Shown in pieces: positions 56,156 to 64,000 of a DNA stretch of 64,000 nt. The notes under the pieces are model-generated. The model was not told where the DNA came from, did not search any database, and saw only the letters and a list, made by a program, of their open reading frames with translations. Position 1 is the stretch's first letter. Each line of letters starts with the position of its first letter. A program made the translations under genes and the position numbers. Source of the DNA: Maylandia zebra (Eukaryota; Chordata; Actinopteri; Cichliformes; Cichlidae); assembly GCF_041146795.1 (NCBI RefSeq), contig NC_135174.1, positions 288,175-352,174 on the forward strand. The letters run 5' to 3'.

Positions 56156-57729
56156 TTATTGCTGTCCCAAGCCTGCTGTCTTTTTTCAAGTTGTTTCTTC
56201 TTTTTCAGAACCAGTGTCGGGTTCGGAGGGTTGGCGCATCCTGCTGACATGTGCCCATCCTCTCCACATTTAAAGCAGTAGCCTGCTCTAGGCCGGGAAC
56301 TGGTTGCACTGCTGCTGGGTCTTGGTTGTGCTGATCTGAGTTGAGGTGGTGCTGGCTTGGAGAATTGAGATTTCTGTGAGAGAAGAGCAGCCATTTGACT
56401 CTGCAGTTTCTGCATCTGTTGCTTCAGCTCATTAATAGCCTTGGTGTCTGAATGGCTACAAGCACATGTGCTCTGGGAATGAACAGCGGCACAAGGCTTG
56501 GATGCAGTTAGGTGCTTCTTCATGAGATTCTCCTTGGCCAGCTGTCTACCCTCCTCAGTTCGAAGCAGTAGGAGGAGCTCTGCAAAATATGGGGGATCGC
56601 TCCTCAAGTTCTCCAACTGTAGTTTGTTTAGGATATCGCTATCCCAGCATCCTCGACAAAACTGCTTGAGTAAATGTTTGTTGAAGTCTGAAGACAAGTT
56701 ACCACCTCTTTTCATCACAGTGTTTAATGTGAGTTGTAAACGTTGCAAAAAAGCAGAGGGTTTCTCACCCGGATCCTGTAACGTATTCAGGAATTGAGCA
56801 AACAACTCTTCACCATCTTGTACTAAAGCAAAAGCAGAATCCAACACTTTTAAATAGATGGATGGAATTGTGTTTGAGCCCAGCCCTTTCACAACATCTG
56901 CTGCCGGAGGTAGCAAACTTTCAAGGATGCGACGAGTGATCTGTAGAGGTGCCAAATTTGGATCTGCTAACAGCAGTTCAATGTGAGATCTCCAGGTCTC
57001 ATAATCTGTTTCGTTAGCTGGTTTGGGGATCTTCCCAGAGAAAGGACGAAGTCTGAATGCAGATACGGTGTCTGCTTTTACAACATGCTCCACCACTACC
57101 TTTTGTATTTCCGGGGGGTTCATTTCAGTCTGTGACAGTGAAAATCTTTGTGGATGTGGCAGTGACCCCTGTTGGTCAGGTGAGGGATTGCTGGTAGCCG
57201 TCTCAGGGATTGCGGAGTGTCCAGACAACGACCCCTGCTGGCCAGGCAGAGATGATGCAGGCTCCACAATTTGGACTGAGGCTCCCTCTAAGTCACTGTC
57301 TTGTTCGATTCCTTCCAGATGCTCACTAATTTGTCCCATCATTTCCCGCAGAATATCTGGGAATTCCCTGCCGCTGCGGCGTGCAAGTTGCTTGAGCTCG
57401 CCGAGGTAATCTGCAGGGGTCCTGACTCCTCCTGTGGCTGTGCATTCTGCGGCAAGCGATCTTACGCAAAAAGTCAAAGCCGAGTGATTCTTTGACTGAT
57501 GAGTATATGGGAAAAACGTATTAAGAGTAGTTATCGCAGAACTATCACAATATTCAACGATCAGGTTTTTGTAAAAAACACTATTTGCGTCATCCACGAA
57601 AATAACCGTTTTTATACGACCGTATTGTTTCAAATAATCAAGAATTTCCTCATCTTTCTCAGTGTTTGTGGCACCAGAAACAATGACAGAATGTGCAACA
57701 TTGGCCCCACTTTCCTGAATAAACTTCAT
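56140..57729 (-). CDS. Gypsy gag polyprotein
   Basis: 529 residues from the ATG at 57729. Residues 1-75 (HSVIVSGATNTEKDEEIL, LKQYGRIKTVIFVDD) look like the RRM-like N-terminal domain seen in PNMA and ZCCHC12-type proteins. A capsid-like helical region follows (RLRPFSGKIPKPANETDYE, FLQRLQLTLNTVMKRGG, LKQFCRGCWDSDIL), then a coiled segment (NELKQQMQKLQSQMAALLSQ) and one CCHC zinc knuckle, CFKCGEDGHMSAGC. Gag forms the particle that packages element RNA. It ends in a TAG at 56142-56140 inside the pol overlap. Confidence 0.85.
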   Translation of the reverse strand: MKFIQESGANVAHSVIVSGATNTEKDEEILDYLKQYGRIKTVIFVDDANSVFYKNLIVEYCDSSAITTLNTFFPYTHQSKNHSALTFCVRSLAAECTATGGVRTPADYLGELKQLARRSGREFPDILREMMGQISEHLEGIEQDSDLEGASVQIVEPASSLPGQQGSLSGHSAIPETATSNPSPDQQGSLPHPQRFSLSQTEMNPPEIQKVVVEHVVKADTVSAFRLRPFSGKIPKPANETDYETWRSHIELLLADPNLAPLQITRRILESLLPPAADVVKGLGSNTIPSIYLKVLDSAFALVQDGEELFAQFLNTLQDPGEKPSAFLQRLQLTLNTVMKRGGNLSSDFNKHLLKQFCRGCWDSDILNKLQLENLRSDPPYFAELLLLLRTEEGRQLAKENLMKKHLTASKPCAAVHSQSTCACSHSDTKAINELKQQMQKLQSQMAALLSQKSQFSKPAPPQLRSAQPRPSSSATSSRPRAGYCFKCGEDGHMSAGCANPPNPTLVLKKKKQLEKRQQAWDSNNKSSN

Positions 57730-57829
57730 TTTTTCTTGTCGCGGACCTTATCAAAACCACAGAAATTACCGAATATCAAATTACATCAAATAACACAAAA
57801 AACCCCCCAAAAAAACCCCTCATTCACCC

Positions 57830-57855
57830 ATCAGGCTCCTGGCTGGCTCGCCACG
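57830..57855 (-). other. Gypsy primer-binding region
   Basis: Directly after the 5' LTR, the minus strand reads CG, then TGGCGAGCCAGCCAGGAG. TGG two bases from the LTR is the usual position for a tRNA primer site. I cannot name the tRNA. Confidence 0.55.
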
Positions 57856-58542
57856 TGTAACGCTAAGTTATTAAAGGACTAGTTTATGTCAATGGATGAA
57901 TTTACTGACTGACGCGCAGAAGAAATAGTTCTTTATGGAGCCTAGATGGTGTGAATGATGAGACCAAAAACTGCAATGTCTTGTACCAAAAATATATTGA
58001 ATAAATAGGGGAAAGGGGAAATGGAACAAAATAATTAACACAACACACAACGTAAATGTCCACAATTAAATAATAAATCAATGCTGTGATTTTTCTGTGC
58101 AAGAGTCCTTTTGCTAAGAGTCCTTTTTTTTGGTCCTTTTCTTTTTAAAGTTCACTTTTAAGGTATTCCTCCTTAGGGTCCAGCTTCATACAATGGGAAA
58201 TATGTCCGTAATCCAAAGACGGCTAAGTGGGGGAAAAGAGGGGAAAACAAAGAATGGTCCTACCGGCTCGCCACTTCAATATGAAGAAGATCAATTCAAA
58301 GGGGAAAAAAAACCTGACCGCTGAGTTTAAAGTTTAAAGATGAATTGAGGAGAGAAAACGCTTTGTTTTCCAATACCGCTCTAAATGCCATAAGCTCACA
58401 GCCACAGCAGGAGTCGAACCCGGAAGTATCCCTCCACAGCCGGTTTTCAGAGTTGCTGCGACGTGAAAGGAGCCAATCAGAAGAGGGACCTCAAATCAGC
58501 TGACGTGGGTCATGTGACAGGCAGTAGTTGATATGGGTTACA
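57856..58542 (-). repeat. Gypsy 5' LTR
   Basis: 687 bp with TGTAAC/GTTACA inverted termini. It is the reference copy for the split 3' LTR. Confidence 0.9.
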
Positions 58543-59111
58543 GCTTGTATAAGAATTTCTTATATTTATGTATTATTCATATTATGTTATTGTATAATGC
58601 CTTGGTGCCACTGGATTTTAGCATGTCTCACACTCATGCAGTTACACAGATGGTGGGAGTCTGGTAAGGAAGTTGGGGGGAAGCAGAACTCCACAGGAAG
58701 AATCTTTTGTCTCTTCGAGGACTCTGGGAGGTAGCAAGGGAGTGTGAACCTTAAGGTGTGAAACAGCGGTGCACTGCCTTTTGTTCCTGAAGAAGGTTTT
58801 TTAACTGAGAGCCATGCTAGGCTCAGGGAGACTCTGCTGACCGTCTGCCCCGCGGTCATGCAGGCTCTCCACCAAGCTTGGTTTTCTGTTCTTTGTTTTG
58901 ATTAAAGAATGTTAGCTGCCGCTCACCGTATGTATGCAGGCTTTATTTAATGGAAAACTTCCACAACATTCCATACAAATAAAATCTGTGCAAAAAGCAA
59001 GACTGAGAAAAAAGATATTTTTTAGCACCAAAAATGGTGTTTATGTATCCGAGGTGCTACTTATGTGTTTAGTTTGTACAAATAAAAGAAATACTCTACA
59101 CCTAAAATCAC
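58543..59111. other. downstream flank of the enpp7-like gene
   Basis: The minus-strand AATAAA at about 58942-58947 (CTTTATTTAA in the plus text) lies some 165 bases past the enpp7 stop and is a plausible poly(A) signal. The part 58543-58930 may be LTR-like sequence but shows no clear ends. Confidence 0.35.
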
Positions 59112-62100
59112 CTACACCAACAAGCAGTCATAGCTAGGGATCGGGATTGGTCCCAGTAGTTTGATGCTGTGTAAGTCAGTCCAGTTACCATTTAAAAATG
59201 GGGCTTTATCTTTTATCTCTATAGCACAAAATTTGCCAGTGCTGTTGTTACCTTCTGTGTTTTTCTTGGGGAGCAGCATTTGCTTGGTATTGTCGAGGTG
59301 TCCATCATTGATCTCTGGGTTTATTCCTAGTAAATGGCACATGAGTGGGTACACATTAACAGTCTCAAAGGGCCCAACCACTAAATCCTTCTGGAAATCA
59401 GGCCCAACTGCCCTGAAGAAAGGCTTCATGTCCATCACTTGATTGTCAAAGCCATGCTCTCCTTTGTTGAACTGCACAGGGAAGAACTAGAAGTTGAGAG
59501 AAAACAGAGAAAACCATGAGTTGTGGAAAAGAGTAAGTATATGTAACTATACATTTGATCATTTTTGTTTCCCTGAGTTATGATTTGAAGTTTTACTCAG
59601 TAGGACCACATCATGCTGTGCAAAAGGGTAGTTGATGTTATCCTCAAGGTTTCAGAGATACTAAGAGCATGGCAGGAGTTTACCTCTTATTATCCACTAA
59701 GTCTTGGGTGATCTGACTAGGGACAGTGTTGGGTTGTAGCCACATGCTAAAGAGTCACATTTTCAGAAAGTAGATGGGCATGCATTCTCTCACCCCATTG
59801 ATTACGTATCCTGGATCAGCAAAAAGGATGATGGGAAGGAGTCGAGCATGTTTACTATAGTGCAGCCACACTGGCATCTCATCCTTTTTATACACATGAA
59901 GATGTGGGTGACTTCCTTTGAGGGCACTGTAGACCTTCTCAAGCATCCCATCCTTAGGAAGCAGCATCCCAACAGGTCCATAGTCCACCAGATGGAACTG
60001 GATATCACTGAAGTTGAAACCAGGAATCTTATAGAGGATGATCTCTTCAACCTGTGCACCCCGTAGAACAGTAGTCATCCCATGGTCAGCAGTGATAATA
60101 ACGTTGAGTCGGTCAGTAAGGCCATGATTTTGGATTTTATCCCTGATGTAGCCCACAGTACGATCCACTTGTTGAACCATTTCCCGGCGTTCTGGGGAAT
60201 CTGGTCCATATCGGTGCCCAGTCCCATCTGGTTCTCCAAAATACAAAGAGACAAAGTCCAGGTCCTGTTGGTGGAACCACTCTCCAATCACTTTGTCGAT
60301 GTTCAGCCTCCACTCTGTTTCATTAGAATAATCATATAAACGTGGTTCCACTTCCCTCACCCTGACAGTCTCCCCTTTGTAGGTGGCTGCTGTGCCAGGG
60401 AAATGTAGAGATCCTGCTTTGAGACCCTGGAAGGAGATGTAGGAGACGAGGAAGGACATTAAACTACATTAAAACAAGGGAAACAGCTTCATGACACAGG
60501 AACTTTAAATCATTGAGGTACGGTACAGACAAATCTAAAGAACCTGTCTCTGTGCTGTTATCCAGATGGGTAAGCTGCCGTTGTCCCAGTATGAATCAAC
60601 AAACTGAGTCATGTAGTACCCCTTCTTCTCCTGAGTAGTAGTGTTGAACCACATGTTATGGATTACTCCGTGATTCTCAACATAGCGTCCTGACAGACAG
60701 AAGAAAGAAACACTAATGAGGAGCGTTAAGAGAACGTAAGGGTAAATGTTAAAAGTCCTTCGGTAATATACCATATTTTTCGGACCATAAGGCACACCAG
60801 ATTATAAGACGCATCAACCACTAACATCAAAATATGATCCTTTGTGTTTGTTCTCAGATTTATGTACAAACACTTCTGAAAGGATGGTCTTGCAGCAGAT
60901 GTAGATCACGTTGGCTTCATCTTTTTAAAAGACTGTTTCTATTTGTGTTTGTTTGAATTCTGTTTCTATAAGTCAGTCTGCCACTGTGAGCAGGGATGAC
61001 TGTGGCTCAGCTGAAGAAGCTCGTTGGAAATAAAGGTGCATCTACCATCACATCCACTACAGTGGACAGTTGGTCAGACCTGAGCTAAATCTACATCTCT
61101 TTGTACTAGCAGGAGGTTTGTTGTGTACCCGTGGTCCAGCCACTGCTCAATAGACACAGAGACTTTAGTAACATCTGAACAACAACCACAGTCGTATTTA
61201 GAAAAATGAAGCACAAATTATGAAAGGAAACATGTGCACAACTTTTACTCCTCAGTATCCAGGAGAAAGTATAAAGTACACTTCAAACCAATGGTGTGAA
61301 TGTTATTAATGCACTAGATGAAACAAGTAGGGATAGTTTATAGTGAAACAACATTGCTTTAATAATACTGCGATATAACTAATATTTATTAGATTAATTC
61401 TTAATCAGACATCAGTGATGTCTGTATAAATCCAATGAATTCACAGTGATCTTTGCACTGGCATATCTTATTATTTTTTATTGATAAAGCTGCACATAGC
61501 CTTCTAGTTCTTCTTCTTTATCCCAGCTGTCTTAGGACGAGAGGCGGTGTACACCCTGGGCAGGTCACCAGCCTGTGGCAGGGCTAACACATAGAGACAG
61601 ACAACCATTCACATCTATGGGCAATTTAGGGTTCCCAATTAACCTAACCTCACTAACTGCATGTCTTTGGACTTTGGGAGGAAGCCAGCGAGAGAACCCA
61701 CATGAACAGTGCTAACCACCATGCAGCCCTAAGTGAATAACTAATATCTCTCTAATATCATTCTCTTTTTCAATTCAATTTATTTATAGTTTCAAATCAC
61801 ATCAAGAGTCGCCTCCACGCTGGATCTCAGCGCGCTTCATCAGACAGCTGCAGCTTAATGTTGGTCTAAACGAGGACTGGTTTATACCCGTTCATGGACA
61901 ATTCTGTTTTTGTACCAGTAAGGTGCAACAACTTATCTAAGCTCTCTAGAATATAATATTATCCAGACGTTAAGACTTTTTAAATACCTGTGAGCAAAGT
62001 GAAGTGCGTGGGGTTGGTAATGGTGATGAAGGGCGGTGTGACGTATTGTGCCTTCACCCCATCCTTAGCCATCTTATCCAGGTTAGGGGTGTCCACATCT

Positions 62101-62246
62101 TGGTCATAGTTCCAGCGGAAACCATCAAAGGAGATGAGCAGCAGCTTGTTCCTGGTGGGCTGAGCTCTCCTAGTGTCCCGCATTGGGACAGCAGCACAGG
62201 AAAGGCTGCCTACGAGGCAGAAGGCAGTCAGGCAACACAGCAGCAT
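59112..62246 (-). CDS. enpp7: ENPP7-like alkaline sphingomyelinase / phosphodiesterase
   Basis: ENPP7 is a secreted or brush-border ectoenzyme that cleaves sphingomyelin and lysophospholipids in the gut lumen. Four minus-strand exons join in phase: 62246-61988, 60689-60544, 60426-59794 and 59486-59112, giving 470 aa (human about 458). The signal peptide is residues 1-18 (MLLCCLTAFCLVGSLSCA). Two-zinc site and nucleophile: Asp41 (SFDGFRWNYD), Thr77 (TITNPTHFTLLTG), Asp202 and His206 (GEPDGTGHRYGP), Asp249/His250 (TADHGMTT) and His357 (GEHGFDN). All are present. Start choice: ATG at 62246; the codon just before it is GTG. The C-terminus as read lacks the hydrophobic anchor of the mammalian protein. 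A donor-like AAG/GTAACA inside exon 4 could lead to another last exon. The gene is teleost-duplicated, so the exact paralogue is uncertain. Confidence 0.88.
60765..60830. repeat. fragment of a widespread fish MITE
   Basis: ATATTTTTCGGACCATAAGG and ATTATAAGACGCATC are recognisable pieces of a common fish repeat. It lies in enpp7 intron 1. Confidence 0.45.
61530..61820. repeat. common fish repeat plus L2 tail
   Basis: 61540-61720 has GTACACCCTGGGCAGGTCAC and GACAGACAACCATTCAC, then CATGTCTTTGGACTTTGGGA. At 61769-61815, TTCAATTCAATTTATTTATA is an L2 3' tail in minus orientation. Both lie in enpp7 intron 1. Confidence 0.5.
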
Positions 62247-62249
62247 CAC

Positions 62250-62700
62250 AAAGGATCTCAGGCTACACTGAGCTGTGTCAGCATACCTGCTTCTCTACTC
62301 TCAGTATTGCTGTTTCCAGTGTTGACGCCTATGTTACTGCTGTTACATAAGTATCACATGTAATCTGATCTGACAAGATGCTCTCTCTTATCAACCCATA
62401 AAAACCTGAAATCTAAACTCATATCATTTGATCATGAGTTACAGGTTAATCCACTGTTATTGCCTTTCAATTACTTTATCTGGGAAGGAAGAACCCCTCA
62501 GATATCATGAATTGTTGGGAGATGAGGTCAAAGAGAAGACAGCAAAGAGAGATTTGTATCTTTCAAAATGCACACCAAGGTTGTATTTTTGATGTGAATT
62601 ATGTTCAATTGTATTTTATTAACTTAATTGGTCTCAGCTAAATTGCCTCATTATTATATCACATCATAACAAAGAAGAAAGTTCATGTTCATGAGCACTA
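62250..62700. other. enpp7 upstream region
   Basis: This is AT-rich intergenic sequence. It would carry the enpp7 promoter, but no motif stands out. Confidence 0.3.
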
Positions 62701-62724
62701 CAACATCCCATAATAGAGATTGAA

Positions 62725-62760
62725 AATGTGACGTCATTTCCGGGGTAAAACCACAAAGGA
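62725..62760 (+). promoter_or_regulatory. CRE plus ETS-type site
   Basis: TGACGTCA (62729-62736) is a perfect CRE and runs straight into CATTTCCGGGG, an ETS-type core. Together they look like a compact housekeeping promoter just upstream of the THAP relic. This is position-based inference. Confidence 0.45.
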
Positions 62761-62842
62761 TTGTAGGTACGAGTGGCAAGCGGTACTAGCGCACGCAGGC
62801 TTTCACATGAAAACAGTCACACAGCGATAAAAAGAAACACAA

Positions 62843-63282
62843 AGAAAGGCAAGAAGCTGTTGTATTATTAACTGCAATAGCCGGTCGCATCACAGCCACG
62901 GGAAGCCGACGGGTAAAGAGATTGGTATTTATCAGATTCCGTCGTGGAAGAGAAATTGTTCAAGTCATGTTTCCGAAGTAACAGAGCCACGGATGGCCTG
63001 GGTTGCAGCCATTCGAAGACGTCCCAAAACACTCCAGCTCACAGGTTAGTCTGCTCCAAGCATTTCCACAAAGGTCAGTCTTCTGTTGTAGTTATTATGT
63101 AATTTATCATAATTGTTGATGAAGGTTACAAATAAGTCTTATATTGATTTGAAGTGAATTCGTTGCTTTGCTGCTTTGTTCACTGTGGCTTTGCGGGCTA
63201 ATGTTTGTTGTGTTTTGTAGGAAAACCAGCCTACAAAATGCAGGAATGTGATCCAGACTGGGCCCCTCTATCAACCTGGGCA
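62843..63282 (+). pseudogene. broken THAP-domain gene
   Basis: THAP domains are C2CH zinc modules that bind DNA. The first exon shows CCIINCNSRSHHSHG, then GIYQIPSW and RMAWVAAIRRRPK, covering the Cys pair, the IP motif and the W..AIRR block. In another register it reads HRLVCSKHFHK (63040-63073), the second Cys-His pair. A good donor follows (AAAG/GTCAGT). An acceptor at 63220 starts a second exon, GKPAYKMQECDPDWAPS, the usual C-terminal end of fish THAP modules. There is no in-frame ATG, at least one and perhaps two one-base frame changes, and exon 2 runs into a repeat at about 63283. Confidence 0.65.
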
Positions 63283-63540
63283 GAGATGGGCAGTAACGTG
63301 TTACTTGTAACATGTTACTGTAATCCGATTACTTTTTTCAAGTAATGAGTAAAGTGAGGGATTACTATTGCAAAAAGGGTAATTAGATTACCATTACTTT
63401 CCTGTAGGAACGCTGCGTTACTGCGTTACTAAAACCATGATTTTTTTTTTGCGAGAATGTCTCATGACAGTGACATAAGCGAGTGCGACGTTCGTGGCAA
63501 CAGCTGTGTGCAGATCAACAATGGATCACATATCGAGTGA
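63283..63540. repeat. common fish repeat (AGTAACGTGTTACT type)
   Basis: It begins GATGGGCAGTAACGTGTTAC with the palindromic AACATGTTACTGTAATCCG text and CAAGTAATGAGTAAAG. I know it as an abundant teleost interspersed repeat, probably a DNA transposon derivative. The right end is not certain. Confidence 0.5.
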
Positions 63541-63839
63541 AAAAGTAAACTGGACCTGGGCTTGTTGCAGGGGTCTGAAGTTACTAAACATTTTGTGAGT
63601 GTATGCACTAAAACTTAGGATCATATAATAATAAATATGTGCATGATGAAAGTTGGGCAGCACGCTAACGTCCTTACTCCCCTCTGTATGCTCGTGTGGG
63701 TCTGACCCTTTCACTCCTTTGATTTTTTCCTCCTCCGTTTTTTGCCTTTTCGTCACGTATGTCTTTGTACGGAGCTGCCGTGCTCTCCGTCGTTTCGTAC
63801 ATAACTCTTTTTGGGGCAAAAAAAATTGCAGGTATGGAT

Positions 63840-64000
63840 TAAGGTATGGTGTTCATCTGAACAATAGACTGGACTGGACTCATAACTCAGACGCCCTCTA
63901 CAGGAAAGGGCAGAGCAGGCTGTACCTGCTGCGGAGACTCAGGTCGTTTGGAGTGGAGGGCCCACTCCTGAAGACCTTCTATGACTCTGTGGTGGCTTCT
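63840..64000 (+). pseudogene. LINE reverse transcriptase fragment at the window edge
   Basis: Translation gives HLNNRLDWTHNSDALYRKG, then QSRLYLLRRLRSFGVEG and LLKTFYDSVVAS, the thumb and C-terminal region of a Rex1/CR1-type LINE reverse transcriptase. It runs off the window, so its completeness cannot be judged. Confidence 0.75.

Larger units (their letters stand above)
46353..58542 (-). mobile_element. Ty3/Gypsy LTR retrotransposon (with nested insertion)
   Basis: The element reads on the minus strand. The 5' LTR is 58542-57856 (687 bp), with TGTAACCC...GCGTTACA ends. The leader, gag and pol follow, then a polypurine tract GAGGGGGGAACC at 51570-51581, and the 3' LTR at 51569-46353. That LTR is split by the element at 46946-51465. 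Without the insert the element is about 7.66 kb. The LTRs look almost identical apart from one 5-bp length change (see findings). Flanks (TTTGG and GCTTG) show no target duplication. There is no envelope frame. A transcription start is not assigned. Confidence 0.9.

Noticed and set aside
63526-63819. 97-codon minus-strand frame with basic N-terminus
   Set aside because: No domain was recognised, and it lies between a repeat and a LINE fragment; not enough to call a gene.

Overview
The window looks like genomic DNA from a percomorph teleost fish. The evidence is spliced vertebrate genes with GT-AG introns, a ube2d1-tfam gene pair, and a very high load of fish-type mobile DNA (L2, Rex1-like and RTE-like LINEs, Penelope-like elements, Tc1/mariner, hAT and piggyBac MITEs, Ty3/Gypsy, tRNA-derived SINEs). 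The repeat style reminds me of cichlids, but that is inference only.

Layout. 1-8.4 kb is repeat-rich: a decayed RTE-like LINE, a partial LTR element, a nearly intact Rex1/Babar-like LINE (about 2.1-5.64 kb) and a Tc1-type fossil. At 8.4-14.6 kb lies ube2d1 (+, 7 coding exons, 147 aa, a ubiquitin-conjugating enzyme). At 15.6-22.0 kb lies tfam (+, 7 coding exons, 292 aa, the mitochondrial HMG-box transcription and packaging factor); its introns hold a SINE, a large palindromic hAT-like foldback element with a nested TTAA-flanked MITE, and another hAT MITE. At 23.2-34.5 kb lies polr3d (-, 8 coding exons, 386 aa, RNA polymerase III subunit RPC4); its 6.7-kb last intron holds a Penelope-like element interrupted by an almost complete L2 LINE and by a second LINE tail. 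35.2-36.2 kb is a second Penelope-like fragment. 38.8-39.0 kb is a dead enpp7-like exon. 40.27-41.82 kb is a complete-ended but frameshifted Tc1-like transposon. 42.1-43.0 kb holds three exons of a small type I membrane protein of the SMIM24/PDZK1IP1 kind (-).

43.5-58.5 kb is a set of nested mobile elements. An L2 3' end is interrupted in its 3' UTR by a TA-flanked element that itself carries a SINE, and abuts a Ty3/Gypsy element (minus strand, 46353-58542, gag and pol). The 3' LTR of that Gypsy element is split by a second, apparently young LTR element (46946-51465, 563-bp LTRs, 5-bp target duplication). The second element carries no pol, only one 1121-residue, repeat-built reading frame. 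I consider it the most interesting item in the window.

59.1-62.25 kb holds an enpp7-like gene (-, 4 exons, 470 aa, alkaline sphingomyelinase type, all metal ligands present). 62.7-63.3 kb has a promoter-like site and a broken THAP-domain gene cut off by a repeat. The window ends inside another LINE reverse transcriptase fragment (+).

The host genes are unrelated housekeeping or gut-type genes and not a pathway. ube2d1-tfam is a conserved vertebrate neighbourhood, tfam and polr3d converge, and an enpp7-like relic sits about 20 kb from the intact copy in the same orientation, which fits an old tandem duplication.
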